From Korobacter sp036501185 (GTDB taxonomy: Bacteria; Acidobacteriota; Terriglobia; Terriglobales; Acidobacteriaceae): a stretch of DNA of 64,000 nt. A program made the position numbers and the translations under genes. The notes under the pieces are model-generated. The model was not told where the DNA came from. It did not search any database and saw nothing but the letters and a program-made list of their open reading frames with translations. Positions 25,168 through 32,119 of this stretch are shown here, one piece after another. The stretch spans positions 1 through 64,000 of the forward strand of contig DASYAU010000013.1 of NCBI GenBank assembly GCA_036501185.1, given 5' to 3'. Numbering within the stretch: the first letter of the stretch is position 1; each line of letters opens with the position of its first letter.

Positions 25168-27345
25168 ATGAAAACGATCGCTGCCCTTATCCTGCTGCTC
25201 ACGCTCTCCGCGAACTCTTCCGAGCTGCGCGACGCGCAGAAACCCGTCTTCGATCCGCCCACCGCGATCGCTGGCTTCGAAGCGCCCGCCACCGAACTCT
25301 CGCTGGAAAAGAAGTTTCTCTCCGTTCCCGATCCCAAGCGGGCCGAGCAGGTGCTGCGGTATATCACTTCGGCACCTCATCTCGCTTCCACGCCTGAGGA
25401 CCGCAAGACCGCCGAATATGTCCTCCAGCGATACAAAGAAGCCGGCTTGCAGGCGAGCATCGAGGAATACAAGGTCTACTTCGGCATTCCGCGCTCCGTC
25501 AGCATCGACATCGTCGCCCCGGCAAACGTCACCATGCATGGGCCCACGCCCGAGCACGTCAACGGCAACGAGCCCTTCCAGGACGACGACCGCATCCTTC
25601 CTCCCTTTAGCGGCTATTCGCCATCAGCCGACATCACCGCCGAAGTCGTTTACGCCAATTACGGACGCCCCGAAGATTTCGAAACTCTGGAACGCGCCGG
25701 TGTGGATGTAAAAGGCAAGCTCGTTATCGTCCGCTATGGCGACAACTTCCGCGGCGTGAAGGAATTGCTTGCCGAGCGGCATGGCGCCGCCGGACTCATC
25801 ATCTACTCCGATCCCATGGACGACGGCTATTTCAAGGGAGACGTTTATCCCAAGGGTCCATATCGTCCTGCGACGGCCGTGCAGCGTGGCGACGTGCATT
25901 ACATGTTCCGCTATCCCGGCGATCCCACTACCCCCGGCATCGCCTCTACTCCGAACTTGCCAGCATCCCAGCGCACCGATCCCGCGCAGGCTGCGAGCTT
26001 GCCGAAGATTCCCGCCATCCCGCTCTCTTATGCCGACGCCGCGCCTATCCTCCAGCACCTCGAAGGTCCGGAATCTCCGCGCTCCTGGCAAGGCGCGCTG
26101 CCGTTCACCTATCACCTCGGGCCTGGCCCCGTAAAGGTTCACCTCAAGCTCGATATCGAATATGCCTACCGTACGGTGTGGGACGTTATCGGCGTCATCC
26201 GTGGCTCGCAGTATCCCAACGATCTCGTCATCTCCGGCAATCATCGCGACGCCTGGGTGTACGGCGCGGTCGATCCCGGAAGCGGCACCGCCGCGCAACT
26301 CGAAGCCGTTCGTGGCATCGGCCAGTTGTTAAGGGCAGGCTGGCATCCCAAGCGCACCATCATGTTCGCCAGTTGGGACGCCGAAGAAGAAGGCATGGTC
26401 GGCTCTACCGAGTGGTGCGAAGAGCATGCCAAGGAACTCCAGGGCGCGGTCGCCTATTTCAACATGGACGTCGCCGTGAGCGGCCCTAACTTCGCCGCCG
26501 CATCCGTACCCAGTCTCAAGCAGTTCATGCGTGAGGTTGCGAAAAGCGTTCCCAGCCCACTCGGCGGCAGTGTCTACGACGTCTGGATGGAGGCCGGTGT
26601 CGGTCGCGGACCAGCCCGCCTTGAAGTTTTTCCCGACGTGAACGGCTCCGCCCGGCACTCCTCCGTCGCTCCCCACCAGGACGTCGCCGTCGGCGATCTC
26701 GGCAGCGGCTCCGATTACTCTCCATTCCTCGAGCACCTCGGCGTCCCCTCCGCCGACATGGGCACCCACGGTCCCTATGGCGTCTACCACTCCGCCTTCG
26801 ACGACTTCTCCTGGTTCAGCAAGTTTGCCGACCCGCATTTTGTTTATGTGCAGCAGATGGCGCGCCTCAACGGCGTACAGGTCCTGCGCATGGCCGACGC
26901 CGACGTACTGCCCTTCGATTACGAGGCCTATGGCAACGAGATCGAATCTTACGTCGAGTACACCAAGCAGAAAGCCGCGGAAGCGTTTCCCGAAGGCGCG
27001 CCGAAATTTGACGAGCTCACCCAGGCCGCCAAACGGCTACAGAGTGCCGGAGCCATGCTCCTCGGTTCAGTGAAGGCAGGGAAGTCCGCCTCGCCCGCGC
27101 GCCTCAACGCCGCCCTCCGTGATGCCGAGCGCTCCTTTCTGACCAGCGGCATGCCACACCGTCCGTGGTTCCGCCACGCCATATATGCCCCCGGCGAGCT
27201 CACCGGGTATGAAGCCGTGGTTCTGCCGGCCATTTCCGAAGCCATCGAAAGCCATGACTCCCAGCAGCTCGCCGATCAAATCCAGGCTACCGCTGCCGCC
27301 GTTAATAAAGCCGCGGAGATCCTCGAGTCCGCCCACAGTTTCTAG
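25168..27345 (+). CDS. M28 carboxypeptidase of the glutamate carboxypeptidase II type
   Basis: 725 residues, with a short signal peptide (MKTIAALILLLTLSANS). Architecture follows human GCPII/NAALADase: a PA domain (about 130-280), the two-zinc M28 domain (about 320-560) and a helical transferrin-receptor-like dimerisation domain (about 590-720). Zinc ligands are visible: His in GNHRDAW, bridging Asp in GAVDPGSG, Glu pair in WDAEEEGMVGS (first Glu catalytic), Asp in FNMDVAV and His in VYHSAFDDF. It removes C-terminal acidic or other residues from peptides in the periplasm. Promoter not identified. Confidence 0.92.
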   Translation: MKTIAALILLLTLSANSSELRDAQKPVFDPPTAIAGFEAPATELSLEKKFLSVPDPKRAEQVLRYITSAPHLASTPEDRKTAEYVLQRYKEAGLQASIEEYKVYFGIPRSVSIDIVAPANVTMHGPTPEHVNGNEPFQDDDRILPPFSGYSPSADITAEVVYANYGRPEDFETLERAGVDVKGKLVIVRYGDNFRGVKELLAERHGAAGLIIYSDPMDDGYFKGDVYPKGPYRPATAVQRGDVHYMFRYPGDPTTPGIASTPNLPASQRTDPAQAASLPKIPAIPLSYADAAPILQHLEGPESPRSWQGALPFTYHLGPGPVKVHLKLDIEYAYRTVWDVIGVIRGSQYPNDLVISGNHRDAWVYGAVDPGSGTAAQLEAVRGIGQLLRAGWHPKRTIMFASWDAEEEGMVGSTEWCEEHAKELQGAVAYFNMDVAVSGPNFAAASVPSLKQFMREVAKSVPSPLGGSVYDVWMEAGVGRGPARLEVFPDVNGSARHSSVAPHQDVAVGDLGSGSDYSPFLEHLGVPSADMGTHGPYGVYHSAFDDFSWFSKFADPHFVYVQQMARLNGVQVLRMADADVLPFDYEAYGNEIESYVEYTKQKAAEAFPEGAPKFDELTQAAKRLQSAGAMLLGSVKAGKSASPARLNAALRDAERSFLTSGMPHRPWFRHAIYAPGELTGYEAVVLPAISEAIESHDSQQLADQIQATAAAVNKAAEILESAHSF

Positions 27346-27430
27346 CTCTTGCAACTAAGAACACCTTCCGCCCTCTCTTAGGCACTTCACCTGATTGGCG
27401 CTCCGCCACCCGCAGCGAAGAATTGTACCC

Positions 27431-27643
27431 ATGATTGCGATGTTGCCAGCCGTTCATCGATTCATCGAGGCCCACGACCGTTTCCTCGCTCTCGACCAGG
27501 CCCGCTTCGACTTCAACTCTGCCCACGAACGCGAGCTCTACCACATTGAAATGATGAAGGCCTACCTCGAGGTCCAATATCGCGCCAAGGTCATCGCCGG
27601 CATCCAGTACGCCGACGGCATGGACTTCGCCGACTGCCACTGA
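27431..27643 (+). CDS. Small protein of unknown function
   Basis: 70 residues from ATG 27431. The composition is that of a soluble helical protein (HRFIEAHDRFLALDQARFDF, then HIEMMKAYLEVQYRAKVIAGIQYADGMDFADCH), with high GC at third positions as in neighbouring genes. No family recognised, no strong ribosome binding sequence. A longer frame from 27395 adds 12 residues. Coding status rests on codon pattern alone. Confidence 0.5.
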   Translation: MIAMLPAVHRFIEAHDRFLALDQARFDFNSAHERELYHIEMMKAYLEVQYRAKVIAGIQYADGMDFADCH

Positions 27644-27808
27644 CCGCCTTTTCGCCGGTTGCTCCCAACTCTTCTCCGGGTTCCCGGAACCCAGCTGCAT
27701 GCGAAGCCCCGCGACCGTTAAATCCAGAGTACCAAGCCACCTTCGCGCCCCCTCCTGACTCTAAGTAAAGCGCGCCCTGAGTCGCCAGGAAATTTCGAGG
27801 GTTCTGTC

Positions 27809-29071
27809 ATGCCACTCGCCCGTATTCGCACACAGTTCCCGGGAGAAGTCGCCGAACTCTCCGCCGTTTTGGTGGACGCCGGCTATACCGTCGAGGTCAT
27901 TCGTCCGGAATCATTCCGCATCTCTCCCGCCGACCTCGAACTCACAGTCGACAAACTTCCTGTCGTCGAAGCCTGGCGCCACGTGCCCAATGCAGAGCAG
28001 GTTTACGTCGCGCCCGGAACTCCGGAGAGTGGTGACATTCGCACTCCATATGGCGAGCAGGTCCCGCACGAGTCGGCTCTCGCGCGCTTGCTTGTTGAAT
28101 CGAAAGAGGGCTTCTCCGCCGCGAATATTTGGTGCAAGAAGCAGGGAAGAGAATTGCGGTCCCTTGGCCATGAAATAGTCGAGCGCTCGAACCGTATATC
28201 GCACACAATGACAGAGCGCTCGCAACACTTGCGCACCTGGATCGCCGAAACTTGCCGCCGCTGGACGCCTCCGCGCGAGTACCACGCTCCGGTCCATCTC
28301 GATCCCGTATCTACCGATTCGAAGGTCACGCGCATTGACAGTGCCGTCGATCTCGCCCGCAAACAGTTCGAAGCGATGCGTGCGCGTCACGAAGCCGAAC
28401 AGAAGCTCCTCCAGGAACAGGCCCGGCTGGCCGAAGAAAGTCGGCGTCGCGCCAGGGAGGCCGCGGAAGCGAGGGCGCTGCTCGAAAAGCAACGCAAGAT
28501 TGAAGCCATGGTCGCAGCCACTGAGCTACTGCGCGAGCGCGTCGTTACCCACCACACGCCAGAGCCGCAGCCCGAACCGCAAAAGCCACGCCCGCTCGCA
28601 CGACGCCGTCCACGTTTTCTCCCGCGCACCCGTCGAGAACGTGCTTTCTTCCGCGCTGGGATCGCATCTCTTTGTTTCGCGCTGACGATGGCCGCTCTCG
28701 CCGCCGAAGCACTGCATCCGCGTCCTGCATCGAGCGCTATCCCGCAACAGGCATCGGCTCCGGCAGCTACCGCTCCCGCACCCCAGGTTTTGCCTGCGCC
28801 CGTAACCACGGCGACGACCGCTCCCGCTGCAACTCCGGCATCTGTGCCCGCCGAGGTAGTTGCACCGGAGAAGCCCTCTGCCGCTACGCAGGTTCTCTCT
28901 CGTGCGGTACTGACGCATTCTGCCAGGCCGTCGCACATCCAGCGCTCAACTGCGCCTGAAGACTCCAGCATCGCCGAGGACGAAGTCATCGTGCGCAAGC
29001 CCCTCACAACAACGCGGGCCTCGGCAGCTAAGCCGAAGCCCGGTATTGTCCATTTTTCCGATTTGAACTAG
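27809..29071 (+). CDS. Unknown protein with coiled coil, one membrane helix and Pro/Ala-rich tail
   Basis: 420 residues, unrecognised. Residues 1-150 look globular (ARIRTQFPGEVAELSAVLVDAGYTVEVIRPES). Residues about 175-255 form a charged coiled coil rich in Glu, Ala and Arg (EAEQKLLQEQARLAEESRRRAREAAEARALLEKQ). A very basic stretch (RRRPRFLPRTRRERAFF) precedes one transmembrane helix at about 285-305 (AGIASLCFALTMAALAAEAL). The tail is a Pro/Ala/Thr spacer ending in a small polar end. By the positive-inside rule the coiled coil is cytoplasmic and the Pro-rich tail periplasmic. Convergent with the phosphatase gene that ends 5 bp away. Confidence 0.65.
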   Translation: MPLARIRTQFPGEVAELSAVLVDAGYTVEVIRPESFRISPADLELTVDKLPVVEAWRHVPNAEQVYVAPGTPESGDIRTPYGEQVPHESALARLLVESKEGFSAANIWCKKQGRELRSLGHEIVERSNRISHTMTERSQHLRTWIAETCRRWTPPREYHAPVHLDPVSTDSKVTRIDSAVDLARKQFEAMRARHEAEQKLLQEQARLAEESRRRAREAAEARALLEKQRKIEAMVAATELLRERVVTHHTPEPQPEPQKPRPLARRRPRFLPRTRRERAFFRAGIASLCFALTMAALAAEALHPRPASSAIPQQASAPAATAPAPQVLPAPVTTATTAPAATPASVPAEVVAPEKPSAATQVLSRAVLTHSARPSHIQRSTAPEDSSIAEDEVIVRKPLTTTRASAAKPKPGIVHFSDLN

Positions 29072-29075
29072 CTAA

Positions 29076-30098
29076 CTACGCGTAAGCTTGTTCACGCACT
29101 TCACCCGCAGTTCGCGCTGGTGCGAACTGGATTGCCAGCATCGTCTCGTCGTCAAATCGTTCCGAGTCTCCGCGAAACCCGTCGAGCTGCTCGCGGCAGT
29201 TCCGGACTAGCTCGCACGGCTCACGCACTTGTTTGTTCGCAATGAATTCCCGCACCTGCTGCAGACCCCATTCTTCGCCGCTCGCGTTCTGCGCCTCCGA
29301 GATACCGTCCGTGTACAGCACCAGCGTGTCACCTGGCTGCAGCTGCGTCCGTTGCACTGTGAACTGCTGGCTGCAGAACATGCCAAACGGCAGGTCGGTA
29401 CTCTCCAGCACGTCCACGCTTTTTTCCCGCGCCAGCAGCACCGGCAGATGCCCGGCGTTTGCCATCTCCACGCCGCCCCCAGCCTTCACATGGCCGAATA
29501 CGAGCGTCGCGTATTGCCCGCTCATGGCACTTTCGCAGAAGAGCCGGTTCGCATGCTCCAGCAGCATGCCCATGCAATCCGCGGTAGGAATCAACGCGCG
29601 AAACACCGCCCGCAAGCTTGCCGTCAGCATTGCCGCACCGATCCCTTTTCCCGCCACATCGGCCAGGATGAAATATAGCCCGCCGTGGTCATCGTTGATC
29701 AGGTCGAAGTAGTCGCCGCTCACAATCCGCGCCGGACGAAAGTGATACGCCACCTCCCATCCTTTAACCGAACTTTCCAACGGCAGCAGCTGCGTTTGCA
29801 TCTGCGCCGCAAGTTGCAGGTCGTATTCCAGCGCGCGCTGCTGCCTCGGCGTCAAGCACCCCAGGCAGAACGTCACCAACGGATCAGCCATTACCCGGTC
29901 CACCTCAATCGATTCATGGCAGTTCTGGCACACGCCAAACGTGCCGTGCTCCAGCTTGGAAAGCGCCTCGTCAACATCGTGGAGAAGGTGCGATATCTGC
30001 TTGTTTTCGTGCTTGGTCAGCGCGGTTTCCAGGTTTTGACGGCGTACCACCAACTGCTCACGAATCTGGTTCAGGTAAGCGGTTTCGGCGATATTCAT
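29076..30098 (-). CDS. PP2C-type (SpoIIE/RsbU) phosphatase with DksA/TraR zinc finger
   Basis: 340 residues joining two modules. Residues 1-90: two helices (QIREQLVVRRQNLETALTKH, LLHDVDEALSKLEHGTFGVC) and a four-Cys finger CQNCHE...CLGCL, the DksA/TraR arrangement. Residues about 100-330: an RsbU/SpoIIE phosphatase with ARIVSGDYFDLI, FILADVAGKGIGAAMLTA, FGHVKAGGGVEMANAGHLPVLL, VLYTDGISEAQNASGEEWG and DDETMLAIQF, which hold the metal-binding Asp residues. Such phosphatases act on phosphorylated anti-anti-sigma factors. Because a DksA-like coiled coil and finger normally inserts into RNA polymerase, this fusion may act at polymerase; that is speculation. No sigma or anti-sigma gene is adjacent. 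Confidence 0.88.
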   Translation of the reverse strand: MNIAETAYLNQIREQLVVRRQNLETALTKHENKQISHLLHDVDEALSKLEHGTFGVCQNCHESIEVDRVMADPLVTFCLGCLTPRQQRALEYDLQLAAQMQTQLLPLESSVKGWEVAYHFRPARIVSGDYFDLINDDHGGLYFILADVAGKGIGAAMLTASLRAVFRALIPTADCMGMLLEHANRLFCESAMSGQYATLVFGHVKAGGGVEMANAGHLPVLLAREKSVDVLESTDLPFGMFCSQQFTVQRTQLQPGDTLVLYTDGISEAQNASGEEWGLQQVREFIANKQVREPCELVRNCREQLDGFRGDSERFDDETMLAIQFAPARTAGEVREQAYA

Positions 30099-30264
30099 GG
30101 CTTACTCCGGTGCTTCGTATTAGAACTACAGATTAAGGCCCCGGATGCAGTATTTTCTATCCGATTGCCGACGGGAAAATCGCCGATTACGGGCGCCCCG
30201 TCGTCATCACCGAAGGCATCAGGGCGGGGGTTTCAGGGGACGTCTGGACTGAACTTATGTCAAT

Positions 30265-30289
30265 AAAAAGAGCCCGCCGGCAGGCGGGC
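30265..30289 (-). terminator. thiC terminator
   Basis: Stem GCCCGCC / GGCGGGC with a 4-base loop, followed on the minus strand by TCTTTTTATTG, about 20 bp past the thiC stop codon. Confidence 0.9.
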
Positions 30290-30307
30290 CCTTCATTCCC
30301 AAAATTA

Positions 30308-31771
30308 CTATTTTAGGATCGTCAGCTGTGCGGCCATCTCTGCCGCGTAGTCTTTCTTTTCGATGCCGTGCACCTTCTTGTTGTACTCGTCTACTTTCGA
30401 CGAATAATTCATCGAGCAGAACTTCGGCCCGCACATCGAGCAGAACGCCGCTTCCTTGTAATACGCGTCCGGCAGTGTCTCGTCGTGCATCGAGCGCGCC
30501 GTCTCCGGATCGAGTGACAGGTTGAACTGCGCCTCCCAATCGAACGTGTAACGCGCATGGCTCAAAGCATTATCCCGATCCTGTGCCCCCGGACGATGCC
30601 TCGCCACATCCGCCGCATGTGCCGCGATCTTGTAAGCAATGATCCCGTCCTTCACGTCCTTTTCGTTCGGAAGCCCGAGGTGTTCCTTCGGCGTCACGTA
30701 GCACAGCATCGAAGCCCCGTGCCAGCCAATCAACGCCGCGCCAATCGCGCTCGTAATGTGGTCATATCCCGGCGCGATATCAATCACCAGCGGCCCCAGC
30801 GTGTAGAACGGCGCTCCGTGGCACAACTCTACTTCCTTGTCCACCTGCTCCTTGATCTTGTCGAGTGGTACGTGCCCCGGGCCTTCGATCATTACCTGCA
30901 CATCGTGCTCCCAGGCTTTCGTCGTCAACTCGCCCAGCGTCTTCAGTTCCGCGAACTGCGCCTCGTCGCTCGCGTCGGCAATCGATCCCGGCCGCAATCC
31001 ATCTCCCAGCGAGTACGACACGTCATACTTCTTCAACACCTTCGTTATGTCGTCAAACCGCTCGTACAGGAAATTCTGCTTGTGGTGGTGCGCCATCCAC
31101 TGCGCCAAAATCGCGCCGCCGCGACTCACGATGCCCGTGATGCGGTTCGCCACCAGTGGCAGGTATTGAATGAGCACGCCCGCGTGGATCGTCATGTAAT
31201 CCACGCCCTGCTGTGCCTGCTCCTCAATTACCTCGAGCATCAGGTCGGCGGTCAGGTCTTCAATGCGCTTCACCCGCGAGACTGCCTCGTAAATCGGCAC
31301 CGTCCCAATCGGCACCGGCGAGTGCCGCAAAATCGCCTCGCGGATTTCGTGAATATCCCCACCCGTCGAGAGGTCCATCACCGTGTCCGCCCCGTGATGC
31401 ACCGACGTATGCAGCTTCTTCAGCTCCGTCTCAATATCCGACGTCACTGCCGAGTTCCCGATGTTCGCATTGATCTTGCACTTCGATTCAATGCCAATCG
31501 CCATCGGCTCCAGCTCAGGGTGATTGATGTTCGCCGGGATGATCATGCGACCTTCGGCGACTTCCGTCCGAATCACCTCGGGCGAAACTCGCTCGCGCTC
31601 CGCCACGTACAACATCTCTTCGGTCACCAGCCCCTTGCGGGCAAAGTGCATCTGCGAAACGTTGTCGTCGCCGGTCCGTGCTGCTTCTGCCTTCCGCTTC
31701 ACGACCCATTCCTCGCGCGGTTTCACGACCGTCGCCGAGTGACCGTTTCCGTTGCCGTTGGCGCTGCTCAT
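30308..31771 (-). CDS. thiC: Phosphomethylpyrimidine synthase ThiC
   Basis: 487 residues. Radical-SAM enzyme converting aminoimidazole ribotide to the hydroxymethylpyrimidine phosphate of thiamine. Seen: DLSTGGDIHEIREAI, NRITGIVSRGGAILAQWM, MIEGPGHVPLDKI, the GPLVIDIAPGYDHITSAIGAA segment and the C-terminal cluster motif CSMCGPKFCSM (Cx2Cx4C). It is the shorter form without the N-terminal extension of enterobacterial ThiC. A TATAAT box is 30 bp before the ATG and GGGAGAG provides the ribosome binding site. No TPP riboswitch (CTGAGA...) is visible in the short leader, so control differs from most thiC genes. Confidence 0.96.
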   Translation of the reverse strand: MSSANGNGNGHSATVVKPREEWVVKRKAEAARTGDDNVSQMHFARKGLVTEEMLYVAERERVSPEVIRTEVAEGRMIIPANINHPELEPMAIGIESKCKINANIGNSAVTSDIETELKKLHTSVHHGADTVMDLSTGGDIHEIREAILRHSPVPIGTVPIYEAVSRVKRIEDLTADLMLEVIEEQAQQGVDYMTIHAGVLIQYLPLVANRITGIVSRGGAILAQWMAHHHKQNFLYERFDDITKVLKKYDVSYSLGDGLRPGSIADASDEAQFAELKTLGELTTKAWEHDVQVMIEGPGHVPLDKIKEQVDKEVELCHGAPFYTLGPLVIDIAPGYDHITSAIGAALIGWHGASMLCYVTPKEHLGLPNEKDVKDGIIAYKIAAHAADVARHRPGAQDRDNALSHARYTFDWEAQFNLSLDPETARSMHDETLPDAYYKEAAFCSMCGPKFCSMNYSSKVDEYNKKVHGIEKKDYAAEMAAQLTILK

Positions 31772-31800
31772 AATCGAACTCTCCCTGGGGTGAAAAGGAA

Positions 31801-31806
31801 ATTATA
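31801..31806 (-). promoter_or_regulatory. thiC -10 box
   Basis: Perfect TATAAT on the minus strand, 30 bp before the thiC ATG at 31771. A weak -35 (GATGTA) sits 17 bp upstream. The predicted leader is only about 22 nt, too short for a TPP riboswitch. Confidence 0.55.
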
Positions 31807-31848
31807 CGCCGCGGATTACGTGGTACATCGACGCCGATGAATGTCACG

Positions 31849-32030
31849 CTACTCGTGCCGTAGCACACTCATAGGATCTTCCCGCATTGCCCGCACAGCC
31901 GGCAAAAGCCGCGCTAGCGCACCAGTCAGCAACACCACGCCCGACGCCGCAGCCAGAACACCGTGGCAAACACGCGGCTGCGCAGCGACGCCTTCACCGC
32001 ATACAACACGTCACTCCGCAAGGCTTCCAT
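31849..32030 (-). pseudogene. Remnant of an ABC transporter permease (MacB/ADOP type)
   Basis: An ATG at 32030 (GGGGTG upstream) opens MEALRSDVLYAVKASLRSRVF, matching the start of acidobacterial MacB-like permeases. The frame soon stops. In the next frame the sequence runs VLAAASGVVLLTGALARLLP then AVRAMREDPMSVLRHE and a TAG at 31851-31849, the standard C-terminus of the same family (PARRAMRVDPMVALR type). About 700 central residues are therefore gone, leaving both ends joined out of frame within 182 bp. It lies in the gap between thiC and the divergent kinase gene. Confidence 0.65.
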
Positions 32031-32119
32031 TGATTCACCCCAAGAATGCTCAATCTACCGCAATTCGCTCGATTCGTGCGTTGACCCGTCCCAGCTGTCT
32101 CGTTAACATAAACCCTCCC

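Noticed and set aside
24154..25557. 467-codon minus-strand ORF opposite the patatin and M28 genes
   Set aside because: Covers two well-supported genes on the other strand and contains no domain.
31772..31860. TPP riboswitch upstream of thiC
   Set aside because: Looked for CTGAGA and the distal ACCTGATCTGGATAATGCCAG-like half; neither is present and the leader is only about 22 nt after the TATAAT box.
31841..32119. 93-codon N-terminal extension of the kinase ORF
   Set aside because: Overlaps the permease remnant, is low complexity (Ser/Thr/Arg/Pro) and precedes a normal kinase start at ATG 32120.
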